Part shown: one piece after another, positions 54,856 to 63,931 of the stretch | How positions within the stretch are numbered: the first letter of the stretch is position 1 | How the letters are laid out: each line of letters opens with the position of its first letter | From: Viridibacillus arenosi | GTDB taxonomy: Bacteria > Bacillota > Bacilli > Bacillales_A > Planococcaceae | Assembly: GCF_001955655.1 (NCBI RefSeq) | Contig: NZ_MSPW01000003.1 | Coordinates: 186,001 to 250,000, forward strand | Direction of reading: 5' to 3' | Length of the DNA: 64,000 bases | The notes under the pieces: model-generated | The model's input: only the letters and a program-made list of their open reading frames with translations | What the model was told of the DNA's origin: nothing | The model's database searches: none | Position numbers and translations under genes: made by a program

Positions 54856-55617
54856 TTATACGTGAAATGCTTGAACGTTGATGTTGTTTTTCTCCAATGT
54901 GTTTCGAATATATTTTGCAAATGCAAGAGCATGTACTCCATCCCCATGGATACAAACAGTGTCCGCTCGCAATAATACTTTCGTTTGTTGTTGAGACTCA
55001 ATATAGCCTTCTTTGACCATCGTTACGACTTGATTTACAGATTGTTCTTCGTCTGTTACTAAAGCATCTGATTGTGTACGTGAAGTAAGTGATCCATCCG
55101 CTTGATATGTACGATCAGAAAATACTTCATGAACTGTTTGGAGACCAAGTTTTTCTCCTGCCTTCGTTAACTCACTTCCAGCTAATCCAAATAACACAAG
55201 TTCAGGTGAGACATCATAGACAGCTTGTGCTATAGCCTCAGATAATGCCTGGTCTTTCGCAGCCATATTATATAAAGCTCCGTGAGGTTTTACGTGCTGC
55301 ATTTTCTCTCCACAAGTAGATAAAAACCCTTGTAGTGCACCAATTTGATATACGACCATGTCATAGCCTTCTTGAGGAGTAATTTGCATTGGGCGACGTC
55401 CAAAGCCATTTAAATCTGGTAATCCAGGATGAGCACCAATTTTTACCCCTTTTGCAATAGCCATTTTAACAGTTTCCCTCATCACTGTTGGGTCTCCGGC
55501 ATGGAAACCACATGCTACATTAGCTGAAGTAATATAATTTAAAATCTCTTCTTGTTCCCCTAGTTTGTATTGACCAAAACTTTCTCCTAAATCGCAATTC
55601 AAGTCTACACGAAACAT
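54856..55617 (-). CDS. pxpA: 5-oxoprolinase subunit A
   Basis: PxpA with PxpB and PxpC opens 5-oxoproline to glutamate using ATP. The 253-residue LamB/YcsF-type protein has [34 protein letters not shown] and [10 protein letters not shown]. It is the first gene of the leftward operon. PxpB and PxpC start about 200 bases away on the other strand, so the divergent gap 55618-55827 likely holds both promoters. The ribosome binding site (GGGGCTGAGA) is weak. Confidence 0.93.
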   Translation of the reverse strand: MFRVDLNCDLGESFGQYKLGEQEEILNYITSANVACGFHAGDPTVMRETVKMAIAKGVKIGAHPGLPDLNGFGRRPMQITPQEGYDMVVYQIGALQGFLSTCGEKMQHVKPHGALYNMAAKDQALSEAIAQAVYDVSPELVLFGLAGSELTKAGEKLGLQTVHEVFSDRTYQADGSLTSRTQSDALVTDEEQSVNQVVTMVKEGYIESQQQTKVLLRADTVCIHGDGVHALAFAKYIRNTLEKNNINVQAFHV

Positions 55618-55827
55618 TTTCTCAGCCCCTTACTAATTGAAAATCAATTTAATGTCAGTTTTTCTAACACAAAATTTATATTATCACTAAATCATTATTC
55701 TGAAAACATTTATTTTTGAACTTTCTCACTATAGTGAATTATCAAATGTAAATATCTTACTTGTCATTTACCTTTATGTATCTATATGATTATAATGTTT
55801 AAAACGCAAAATGAGGGGTTGTACACT

Positions 55828-56553
55828 ATGGGAGAAGAATTTAAACATGTGAAATTTAAACCTTTAGGAGATTCAGCAGTGATGGTTCAAATCGGAAATA
55901 CGATTGATCCATCGAACTGTACTATCTTACAAAATTTAGCATCATTGCTTGAGGAACAGCCATTTGAAGGTTTTATTGAAGCTGTTCCAGCATATACAAA
56001 TATTACAATCTACTACAATCCTTACACTCTTTTTAAGGTTAATGGAAATGTAACATCATATAGCTTTGTATGTCAGTATGTGCAACAACTGATCACTCAA
56101 ATGACAACAGTTAAACAACACACGCAAAGAGTAGTTGACATTCCCGTTGTCTATGGTGGTGAATACGGCCCAGATTTAGAATATGTAGCCAAAATCAATG
56201 GCTTAACGACTGATGAAGTCATTCAATTACATAGTGCGAATGAGTGTCTTGTTTATATGCTTGGTTTTGCACCTGGCTTTGCTTTTATGGGAGGCATGAA
56301 TGAAGCTATAGCAACACCTCGAAAAGAAACACCTAGACTTGCCATTCCCGCACTTTCGGTTGGGATTGCAGGTAAACAAACGGGAATTTATCCATTTGAA
56401 ACACCTGGTGGCTGGCAAATTATCGGTCGTACACCACTCGATTTATTTTTACCAAATGAAACACCTCCTTCTCTTTTACAAGCAGGTGATTGTATTCGCT
56501 TTAAACCAATATCAGAAAAAGAATACAAACAATTGAAGGAGACAAGATCATGA
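55828..56553 (+). CDS. pxpB: 5-oxoprolinase subunit B (KipI)
   Basis: The 241-residue protein is the carboxyltransferase-like subunit (KipI/DUR1 N-terminal type): KPLGDSAVMVQIG, IEAVPAYTNITIYY, VYGGEYGPDLE, LYMLGFAPGFAFMGGM and GKQTGIYPFETPGGW. In B. subtilis KipI also inhibits the sporulation kinase KinA. GAGGGG precedes ATG 55828; the ATG at 55795 lacks a site. It overlaps pxpC by 4 bases. Confidence 0.92.
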   Translation: MGEEFKHVKFKPLGDSAVMVQIGNTIDPSNCTILQNLASLLEEQPFEGFIEAVPAYTNITIYYNPYTLFKVNGNVTSYSFVCQYVQQLITQMTTVKQHTQRVVDIPVVYGGEYGPDLEYVAKINGLTTDEVIQLHSANECLVYMLGFAPGFAFMGGMNEAIATPRKETPRLAIPALSVGIAGKQTGIYPFETPGGWQIIGRTPLDLFLPNETPPSLLQAGDCIRFKPISEKEYKQLKETRS

Positions 56554-57545
56554 CAGTTACAATCGTTAAACCTGGTTTATTAACTACCATCCAAGATTTA
56601 GGGAGATTCGGGTCACAAAAATATGGAGTCATCGTTAGTGGAGCTATGGATGCTTATTCATTAAGAATTGCGAATATTCTTGTAGGTAACCTAGAAAGTG
56701 AAGCCGTAATTGAGGTTTCATTATTTGGGACTGTATTACAATTTAATGATGACCACCTAATTGCACTTACAGGTGGAGATTTAACTGCAACGATTAATAA
56801 CGAACCAACACCACTTTGGCGTCCATTTATTGTGAAAAAAGGAGACGTATTAAAGTTTAAAAGAGCCCACAAAGGTTGTCGTGCTTATGTAAGCTTTGCT
56901 GGCGGTATTCAAGTTCCTACTGTAATGAATAGTAAAAGTACATATTTAAAGGCGGGCATGGGCGGATTTGAAGGCAGAGCATTACAAAAGCAGGATGAAG
57001 TAATTATCGGACCTTATACTAAAAAAAATAAAGAAATACATCAATATGCAATACAACTAGTAGGTCCTGCTTCGTGGTCTGTAAATTACAACGAATTAAT
57101 CTCATTAAATCAACAACAAACAATACGAGTGATGCCTAGTACTGAGTGGGATAGTTTTACCACTGAAAGTCAGCAGTGCTTAACAAACAACTCCTACACG
57201 CTTTCTACAGAGGCTGATCGTATGGGGTACCGCTTTGAGGGACCAGCATTATCTTTGACAGAGAAATTCGAATTATTATCAGAGGCTGTTACGTTTGGTA
57301 CCGTTCAAATCCCACCTAGTGGTAAACCGATTATTTTAATGGCTGATCGCCAAACAACTGGTGGTTACCCGAAAATGGTTCAAGTCATTACTGCTGATTT
57401 AGCTAGCCTTGCACAGTTACAAACAGGTGCTAAAATTCATTTCGAACTAGTAACATTAGAAGAAGCTCAACAAGCATTAATAGCAAATGAGCAAAAAATA
57501 AAAACCATTGCTGCTGCTATTCGCTGTTCTGCAAAGCTTTCTTAA
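56550..57545 (+). CDS. pxpC: 5-oxoprolinase subunit C (KipA)
   Basis: The 331-residue protein is the biotin-dependent-carboxylase-like subunit: KPGLLTTIQDLGRFGSQKYGV, GAMDAYSLRIAN, ALTGGDLTATIN, ADRMGYRFEGPAL and LMADRQTTGGYPKM. It pairs with PxpB. In Bacillus the pair is followed by kipR (IclR family); here no kipR is present and the operon ends in a terminator. Confidence 0.92.
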   Translation: MTVTIVKPGLLTTIQDLGRFGSQKYGVIVSGAMDAYSLRIANILVGNLESEAVIEVSLFGTVLQFNDDHLIALTGGDLTATINNEPTPLWRPFIVKKGDVLKFKRAHKGCRAYVSFAGGIQVPTVMNSKSTYLKAGMGGFEGRALQKQDEVIIGPYTKKNKEIHQYAIQLVGPASWSVNYNELISLNQQQTIRVMPSTEWDSFTTESQQCLTNNSYTLSTEADRMGYRFEGPALSLTEKFELLSEAVTFGTVQIPPSGKPIILMADRQTTGGYPKMVQVITADLASLAQLQTGAKIHFELVTLEEAQQALIANEQKIKTIAAAIRCSAKLS

Positions 57546-57597
57546 TATTAAAAAGAGTGCCTTGTATTGTCCAACTAAAATATAGAAGAACAAAAAG

Positions 57598-57650
57598 AAA
57601 AAGCATGTTTTGAATGAAGATTATTCAAAACATGCTCTTATTGTTTTTTA
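57598..57650 (+). terminator. Terminator of pxpBC
   Basis: AAGCATGTTTTGAAT and ATTCAAAACATGCT form a 14 bp stem, then TTATTGTTTTTT. Confidence 0.88.
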
Positions 57651-57688
57651 TTTAATCTTTTTGTTAATAGAATGATTAATCAATATAC

Positions 57689-58144
57689 TTATAACTCTAA
57701 TGTCATAAATACACTATTCGGCTCCTCAATGTAATTAGAAAATGGCCTACAATATTGAAACCCATTTTTCAAATACAGCTTCTTTGCGGGTTCAAAAGCC
57801 TCCATTGAACCTGTTTCTAAACTTAAACGCTTATAATTGCGGTGCCTAGCCTCTTCAATAATATGCTCAAGCATACGCCCTGCAACGCCTCTCCGTAAGT
57901 ATAATGAAGAAGTACGCATGGATTTTATTTCACCATGGTGTGCATCCAGTTCTTTTAGTGCTCCGCAACCAATTAATGCACCGCCTTCCCATGCACTCCA
58001 GAAAGTAATTTCTGTTTTTTTCAATTCCTCGATAGTTAACGCATGTATACTTTCTGGTGGAGAATTTAGTGCCATACCTTGAAGATGCTCCTCCAACAAC
58101 GCTTTAACTTCATCTCTTGATAAATCATCAATTTTAATATCCAA
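57689..58144 (-). CDS. GNAT-family N-acetyltransferase
   Basis: The 151-residue protein has FWSAWEGGALIGCGALKEL, SLYLRRGVAGRMLEHIIEEA (acetyl-CoA loop) and KLYLKNGFQYCRPF. AAGGTG is 6 bases before TTG 58144 (MDIKIDDLSR), preferred over ATG 58165. It begins 54 bases after the cyclase-family gene on the same strand with no terminator between, so it probably shares the SAM riboswitch. Acceptor unknown. Confidence 0.85.
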   Translation of the reverse strand: MDIKIDDLSRDEVKALLEEHLQGMALNSPPESIHALTIEELKKTEITFWSAWEGGALIGCGALKELDAHHGEIKSMRTSSLYLRRGVAGRMLEHIIEEARHRNYKRLSLETGSMEAFEPAKKLYLKNGFQYCRPFSNYIEEPNSVFMTLEL

Positions 58145-58198
58145 AGAGTTCACCTTCAGTTTCAATTATTCATTTGCTAGTATTTTTTAGATGAATAT

Positions 58199-58936
58199 TT
58201 AAGGCAGAATAGCAAATGATCGAACTGGGAAGCCAGAAGCCTTCTCAGGTTTAGGAACGATGTTAAAGATGACAGCCCCTTTTGCAGGTAGCTGGTCTAG
58301 ATTAGTAAGCAACTCTACTTGATATGTATCTTGTTCCAATACATATAGTTCACCTAGTAATGCATTGTTTTGACGGTATAAAATGCTAGAATCCGTATCA
58401 AAAGTTTCATGCCCTACTGCTTTGATATGACGCTCTTCAAACAAGAACTTAAGTGCATCTACTGACCATCCTGGTGCATGTGGATTTCCATCTGCATCAA
58501 AGTTATTAAATGCTTCAACATCAGGCCAACGTTTGCTCCAATCCGTACGAAGAGCAACAAATGTACCTGCCTCAATTTCTCCATGTTCGGCCTCAAATTT
58601 CAAAATATCTTCAACTGCAATGGTGAAATCATGATTTTCTGCTGCATCTTTAGAATGATCTATTACAACAAGGGGCAATGCAAGCTCTTTTAAATCTAAT
58701 TCTTCTAAATAACGAGCATCACGAACAAAGTGAATAGGTGCATCTAAATGTGTTCCATACTGTCCAGCAAATGCAAAATTCTGAGCAAAAAAGCCATCAT
58801 CATGTGAAAATAGAGTTGTTTTTTCTAACCCTTTAAATGCGTTGAAACGTGGTGTTTCTGCTCCAAAAGTATGTGTTAAATCAATCCATTTCTTTTCCTT
58901 TAACGTTTGTAGTGCATTGATTAATTCTGTTGACAT
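58199..58936 (-). CDS. Cyclase-family metal hydrolase (KynB-like) under a SAM riboswitch
   Basis: The 245-residue protein has the family metal motif QYGTHLDAPIHF (about 55-66), with WIDLTHTFGAETPRF before it and WSVDALKFL, VGHETFDTDS later. The fold hydrolyses amides or lactones such as N-formylkynurenine or isatin. Control by a SAM-I riboswitch suggests instead a role linked to sulfur or methionine metabolism. GAGGTG is 6 bases before ATG 58936. The GNAT gene follows. Confidence 0.87.
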   Translation of the reverse strand: MSTELINALQTLKEKKWIDLTHTFGAETPRFNAFKGLEKTTLFSHDDGFFAQNFAFAGQYGTHLDAPIHFVRDARYLEELDLKELALPLVVIDHSKDAAENHDFTIAVEDILKFEAEHGEIEAGTFVALRTDWSKRWPDVEAFNNFDADGNPHAPGWSVDALKFLFEERHIKAVGHETFDTDSSILYRQNNALLGELYVLEQDTYQVELLTNLDQLPAKGAVIFNIVPKPEKASGFPVRSFAILP

Positions 58937-58963
58937 ATCCATCACCTCATCATTTTTTTAAAA

Positions 58964-59112
58964 CAAAAAAACCTCTCCTTGATAAGAAGAGGTTGGCGAT
59001 ATGTCCATGCACTCTTCTTATCTTCAAGCATACGCTTCTGGAATTAGCACGGTACATCGTCCGTTGCTGAGATTTCATAGGGCCAGTCCCTCCACCTCTC
59101 TGGATAAGAAAA
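58964..59112 (-). promoter_or_regulatory. SAM-I (S-box) riboswitch with terminator
   Basis: On the minus strand: CTTATCCAGAGAGGTGGAGG, GACTGGCCC, ATGAAATCTCAGCAACGG, then the anti-element and terminator (AACCTCTTCTT..AGAGGTTTTTTTG, ending near 58964). These are the conserved SAM-I blocks. SAM binding should stop transcription of the cyclase-GNAT operon. Confidence 0.95.
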
Positions 59113-59251
59113 AAGTTATTTTGTTGATTCTTAATTTACAACTTTAGAAATCTATTGTCAATGAAAATTTTAGAAAATTCTTTATAATATATGACTCTTA
59201 TAATCAATTATGATAACTTTTCCTTCTAAATTAAAGGCATCAGATACGATT

Positions 59252-59509
59252 CTAGCCTCGTTTGATACCAAATACTATCCATCTAGCATCTATATCTTCA
59301 TTCACATATTCTTTATTGTTGTATTCTATATTACTTAATGAACGAACTATCTTTACATCGGAGTTAATGAATTCCTCTTGCAAATCTTCATGGTTGTTTG
59401 TGATCAAGTATGCATGGGTCCATAACCAATCTCCAATCTTTTGTCTAACCAGGTTGACAATTTTAATCCAACAATCCCTCTTCTGAATAGCATAAAAACT
59501 CATTTGCAA
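59252..59509 (-). pseudogene. Possible gene remnant downstream of the UvrA-like gene
   Basis: An 85-codon frame contains RDCWIKIVNLVRQKIGDWLW and YVNEDIDARWIVFGIKRG, which look protein-like. It opens within the terminator hairpin of the upstream gene and has no ribosome binding site of its own, so a real start is unlikely. Probably a C-terminal fragment of a lost gene. Confidence 0.35.
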
Positions 59510-59532
59510 TTTTTTATTGCAAATGAGTTTTC
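59494..59532 (-). terminator. Terminator of the UvrA-like gene
   Basis: AAAACTCATTTGCAAT and ATTGCAAATGAGTTTT, a 16 bp perfect stem. Confidence 0.9.
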
Positions 59533-59585
59533 TTCATTGCGTGACAGCTAATCTTTACTTAAATATCACATTTTTTATATTTAAT

Positions 59586-62500
59586 TTAATTATTTTGCTC
59601 AAGGAATTGATATATCCCCATCATCTCTCGCTTATTCAACTCACGAATACGATTGAAAATTGGAATATGAGCTACAGCCTCAAGATTTGGACTTTCAGCA
59701 ACAACATCACTTACTTTGCCAGTTAACCATGTTTGCACGTCTATGCCATCTACGATTTCCTTACGCCCTTCATCATTGATGCCACTTTCATAACAACTAA
59801 CACATGGTACTGATAATTTATACACACCATCATGTAGTCCATCTTCAGAAATTACTTTCTTCCCTTTACAGAAAGGACATTGATGACTTTTTTTAATCTT
59901 ATTAATTTGAGTGACAATTTTTTTGTAACCAAACGCTTCATAGACATAGGTAAGCTTTTTATATTTACCATTGGTGAAATACTTATCAATGATCGTTTCT
60001 CTCGTTTCGGTAATATTGTCAAAATCACAGATGGTGATCCGATTATTCATGCTGATGGATTCGATATTGCCGCTAATACTGCCCCAAAAAGGTAGTACAT
60101 TTTGTAAAACCATTTCATAATGGGCAAAGCTTCCCTGCTCCAGTTCAAACATTTTCAAAGCAACCTGTGTTCCCCTAGGTAATAAGGAGACATCTTCAGT
60201 CAAAGTCATATCACCACCGACGATAGCTTTTAGTTTTTCTAGTATCTGTAACTTACCAACTGTTTTCAACACTTGATTAATAGGCTGCTGAATAATCTTT
60301 CGAATATCCGTGTCGTCAAATTTTAGCTTTTTATGATGGTTTAGCACGGTTCCTTCACAGATTGGACAGGTAATCAACTCTTTAGATGCTTTTATTTGCT
60401 CTTTAATAATCGATTTAGATACAAATATATAGCGGCCAATGATTAAATTAAAGCCTTCCCAAATCCTCGAAGCTTTGCCTGCTTTATCATAGAATGACCT
60501 TTCCCAATACCCATATAAAAAGGTGTGTTTTTCTGCTTCCGTCATGTCATTAAAACTTTTACTTAAATCCTGACCGAGCTCATTCTTAATCTCATCAAAG
60601 AGGAATTGCAATTTTGGATATTGATAGAATTTTAAAACCTTCATTACTTCTGGATGGAATAGGCCATCCCAGAATGACACGGTTTTGTCCTGAATAACAA
60701 TATCTATATCAAATTTTTCAATTAGTTGGCGCCCAGAGCAGGATGGACAATGGTTTTCTTGATTATAGAAATCAAAGCTATTCGTATTTTTATTGGTCGG
60801 ATGAGCTGCCACAATATGGTTGATCAAGCCTCCCATTTCATAAAGAAAACTATATTGACTATACAAATGCCGTTCTAAATCAATAGCGATGACGGGTGCA
60901 ATTGTTTCCGATTCGTATTCACCATAAATCAAACGTGCCATTGATGATAAGCTTTTTAGGATGCCACCCTTATAGACGTTTTCTGCATTTTTAAAATAGG
61001 CAATATGATTTTCTTTTAAGTAGTTAACCCCATTTTGTTGATTGAGTGTTGAAGAGATTCGTAACGGAACAACTCTGTCTTCACTGTTTTTTTGACGATA
61101 ATAGTCTTCATGTCTGACAACATCTAGATGCTCTACAGGTGCAAGCTGTCTTTTACCAAAATCAACGATAAAATCAGAGTTTTCTAGCATATACGCATTA
61201 TGTTCAATCATTATTATTGAGACAGTTTCATCTTGCAAAATGCTTCTCAGACTATCGATGAATTGATTTAAGATATTTTGTGATAAACCTTTTGAAGGCT
61301 CGTCAAAAATAAAAAGAGTATGTGGGTTTCTAGAGTTGGCAAACAGCTCCGAAACTAAATGGACACATTGAAATTCACCAGTCGATAAGGACTGTGTTTT
61401 TCTTTCCAACGTCAAATAACCAAGTCCAAGTTTGATCAATAAACTCAAGCGTTTATGAGCGATATCTCCTTCTGGGAGTTCATCAATAATATCTTCAATC
61501 GAGCGCTGAAAAATATCATTAATATCTTCACTATATTTTGTGAGTTTCCTTTTTATATCAAGAAACGTCGCAACTGTTGACCGACTCGTAATCGATTGGT
61601 TTCGTTCTTGCCCGACCATAACAATTTTATCTTTTGGATATCGCTTCAGAAAGTCTTTGGCCATACATTCATTAACAAGTGTCGATTTACCACATCCTGA
61701 TTCACCCGTAAACGTTACAAGTCTATTTTGAGGAATCTGAATTTCTGCCATTTGAATATTACGACAGTAAAGCTCTTTGAATTGATAGTAACCTGTTGGC
61801 AATGCTTCATTTTGTTCCCAAATGATTGGTTTTGGACGTGGTGATTCTTCAACAATTTTCCCGCCGTATTTACCACTACCTGGACCAAAAAACAATTGCT
61901 CATCCGTTGCGTCAAGCACCGTGTCAGAATGATCAATGAGCCAAATTTGATTCTTATAGCCCAATTGTTTAATCTGTTCTAAAATTTTCAATAGCGTTTG
62001 GTGATCTAGACCCACAGATATTTCATCAATAATAATAACGGTATTTTCACTTGATGCCATAAATTCTGCCAAGTACAGGCGTGTTAATTCTCCGCCTGAC
62101 AATGTACCCATAATGCGATTTAATGTTAAGTAACCAATATTCATATTGATCATATTTTTGAGAATATGTTGTTTACCTTCACTAATATTTAAAACTTCTG
62201 CAAGTGAAATAATAGATTCAATGCTTAAGTCGTTAATATCGGCAATATTATGTGGTTTATCAAATAATTCCATCATATATTGCTCAACTTCTTGATTATA
62301 GCGCTTCCCCTGACACTTAGGACATTCGACATTTTTAGTTGTTCCACGACCTTTACAACTTGGACACCACCCTAACTCATTATTAAATGAAAAAACTTCT
62401 GGAGACAGGTTGAATTTTTCAGCAAGAGTAACACGAATGTCTTTAAATACGCCTGTATGTGTACCAATTGTAGAACGCGGATTAGAAGAGATTGATGATT

Positions 62501-62756
62501 TTCCAAGGAAAAGGACTAAAGGCATTTCTTCCATCTTGATGGCACTAAAATTTGTATCCATAATTGTTGGAAATAAATACTGATATTCAGCTTTTGGCAA
62601 TAAAGAAACGAGACGCTTCTTGGATTCTTCACCAATTGTTTGACAGAAAGTCGTTTTACCAGATCCAGACAAACCAGCAATTCCTAACGATTTATCTACT
62701 GGTAGTACGGCATCTAAATTGTTAATATTATTTGCAATTAATTGATTGATTTTCAT
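59586..62756 (-). CDS. UvrA-like double ABC ATPase (not the main UvrA)
   Basis: The 1056-residue protein has two UvrA-type ABC domains: Walker A GLSGSGKTTF and GESGCGKSTLV, signatures LSGGELTRLYL and LSTGEFQCVHL, Walker B VIIIDEISVGLD and LFIFDEPSKGLS. Zinc-type pairs follow the UvrA pattern (CPSCKGRG...CPKCQGKR). A further 500-residue C-terminal part has more CxxC pairs (CPSCSGRQ, CPICEGTV, CPFCKGKK, CVSC) and no family I know. No uvrB or uvrC is nearby. Drug-resistance UvrA relatives (DrrC type) exist; function here unknown. GAGGG precedes ATG 62756. Confidence 0.85.
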   Translation of the reverse strand: MKINQLIANNINNLDAVLPVDKSLGIAGLSGSGKTTFCQTIGEESKKRLVSLLPKAEYQYLFPTIMDTNFSAIKMEEMPLVLFLGKSSISSNPRSTIGTHTGVFKDIRVTLAEKFNLSPEVFSFNNELGWCPSCKGRGTTKNVECPKCQGKRYNQEVEQYMMELFDKPHNIADINDLSIESIISLAEVLNISEGKQHILKNMINMNIGYLTLNRIMGTLSGGELTRLYLAEFMASSENTVIIIDEISVGLDHQTLLKILEQIKQLGYKNQIWLIDHSDTVLDATDEQLFFGPGSGKYGGKIVEESPRPKPIIWEQNEALPTGYYQFKELYCRNIQMAEIQIPQNRLVTFTGESGCGKSTLVNECMAKDFLKRYPKDKIVMVGQERNQSITSRSTVATFLDIKRKLTKYSEDINDIFQRSIEDIIDELPEGDIAHKRLSLLIKLGLGYLTLERKTQSLSTGEFQCVHLVSELFANSRNPHTLFIFDEPSKGLSQNILNQFIDSLRSILQDETVSIIMIEHNAYMLENSDFIVDFGKRQLAPVEHLDVVRHEDYYRQKNSEDRVVPLRISSTLNQQNGVNYLKENHIAYFKNAENVYKGGILKSLSSMARLIYGEYESETIAPVIAIDLERHLYSQYSFLYEMGGLINHIVAAHPTNKNTNSFDFYNQENHCPSCSGRQLIEKFDIDIVIQDKTVSFWDGLFHPEVMKVLKFYQYPKLQFLFDEIKNELGQDLSKSFNDMTEAEKHTFLYGYWERSFYDKAGKASRIWEGFNLIIGRYIFVSKSIIKEQIKASKELITCPICEGTVLNHHKKLKFDDTDIRKIIQQPINQVLKTVGKLQILEKLKAIVGGDMTLTEDVSLLPRGTQVALKMFELEQGSFAHYEMVLQNVLPFWGSISGNIESISMNNRITICDFDNITETRETIIDKYFTNGKYKKLTYVYEAFGYKKIVTQINKIKKSHQCPFCKGKKVISEDGLHDGVYKLSVPCVSCYESGINDEGRKEIVDGIDVQTWLTGKVSDVVAESPNLEAVAHIPIFNRIRELNKREMMGIYQFLEQNN

Positions 62757-62908
62757 AATGATGCCCTCTCGATTCTGTAAATTTAATATTGCCATAATTG
62801 TAAAACTTCAATTGAATTTGTTGTTTTTTTCGAATCGACAATCTTATACTAACTTGAGAGGAAGATTTCTAAAACCGTTTTGAAGAAACAATTTAATGGC
62901 ACAATTCC

Positions 62909-62958
62909 AGCAATTAGTCTGCACTTATATATCAGATAATTGCTCGCTTTTTTTATAT
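62909..62958 (+). terminator. Terminator-like hairpin
   Basis: AGCAATTA and TAATTGCT around a 20-base loop, followed by CGC and T7. No plus-strand gene precedes it, so its client is unclear. Confidence 0.5.
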
Positions 62959-63021
62959 TTTTTTCCATTAAGTGCGAAATAAAAAGGGCTTCCTTCTTGC
63001 TTCAGAATTACCTCATATCAT

Positions 63022-63058
63022 AAGAAAGAGCACAATTCTTGCTACGGAATTGCGCCCT
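63022..63058 (-). terminator. Hairpin downstream of the ArsR-AHSA1 gene
   Basis: GAGCACAATTC and GAATTGCGCCC form a stem with a TTGCTACG loop; on the minus strand a TCTTTCTTA tail follows. Plausible terminator about 130 bases after the stop; nothing else is seen in 62960-63180. Confidence 0.55.
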
Positions 63059-63190
63059 GTTAAAGAATGGTTTATTAGTATAAACGGTTAATATTAATCC
63101 TCATCGTTTCTATTTGATTTATATATTCAAATACCTACTCAAAAGGTTGGTCCTGAACATCAGGCATCAATGAGAAAGAAGATATCATTT

Positions 63191-63931
63191 TTACTGTTCT
63201 GCTAGTACTTTTCCAAGCTGGGCACCCATATTGGTCCAAGCATATTTAGCTCCTTCGATAGCTCCTTGGCGTGCTTTTGTTTCTTCACTAAATCCAGTTT
63301 GATCTAGATGTAGATGGATAGTTCCATCTGAACCTTTTTTCAAAGTCCATGTAATAGTAGTGCTTTCTCCAGCACTTAACCATGTGTAAGATAATGTATG
63401 AGGCTCGTCCACTTCGAGTACCTCGCAATCTACAATTCCATCCCACCACTCATTTGGCTCAGCTCTAAATTGAAATTTATGTCCTACGATCGGTTTAAAG
63501 TCATTTTTCCATATCCATTTCGCTAGTGTATCCGGATCTGTTAAAGCGTTCCACACCTGCTCGATTGAATTTGTAAATTGAAAATCTAATGATACATCTG
63601 GTTTCATTTTTTGTTCCTCCAAAATAAGATTTAATTTGATAATTCTCTCTTTCCAGAATCCTTCGTAAAAAGATACCCAATCTTTTATTTCTTTCAACGG
63701 AGTTGCATTCAACCGATACCTTGTCTCTCTACCAACTTTTCGGGCAATTACAAGATCCGCATCTTTAAGGATAGCCAAATGCTTAGAAACTGCTGTACGC
63801 CCCATTTGAAAATGAACCGTTATCTCATGTAGGGGTAATTCTTCAACATCTGATAACATTCGAAGTAATTTTCGTCTTGTTGGATCGGCAACAGCGTCAT
63901 AAACATCCCTCACTTGACCCTTTTCGTTCAA
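63191..63931 (-). CDS. ArsR-family regulator fused to an AHSA1/SRPBCC domain
   Basis: The 246-residue protein has an ArsR-type winged helix (about 4-95: DAVADPTRRKLLRMLSD, GRTAVSKHLAILKDADLV, GRETRYRLNATPLKEI) joined to an AHSA1/SRPBCC ligand-binding domain (about 105-245: VWNALTDPDTLAKWI, TLSYTWLSAGESTTITWTL). Such fusions couple hydrophobic-ligand binding to DNA release. AGGTGG is 8 bases before TTG 63931. Bases 63932-64000 hold only upstream sequence. Confidence 0.88.
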   Translation of the reverse strand: MNEKGQVRDVYDAVADPTRRKLLRMLSDVEELPLHEITVHFQMGRTAVSKHLAILKDADLVIARKVGRETRYRLNATPLKEIKDWVSFYEGFWKERIIKLNLILEEQKMKPDVSLDFQFTNSIEQVWNALTDPDTLAKWIWKNDFKPIVGHKFQFRAEPNEWWDGIVDCEVLEVDEPHTLSYTWLSAGESTTITWTLKKGSDGTIHLHLDQTGFSEETKARQGAIEGAKYAWTNMGAQLGKVLAEQ

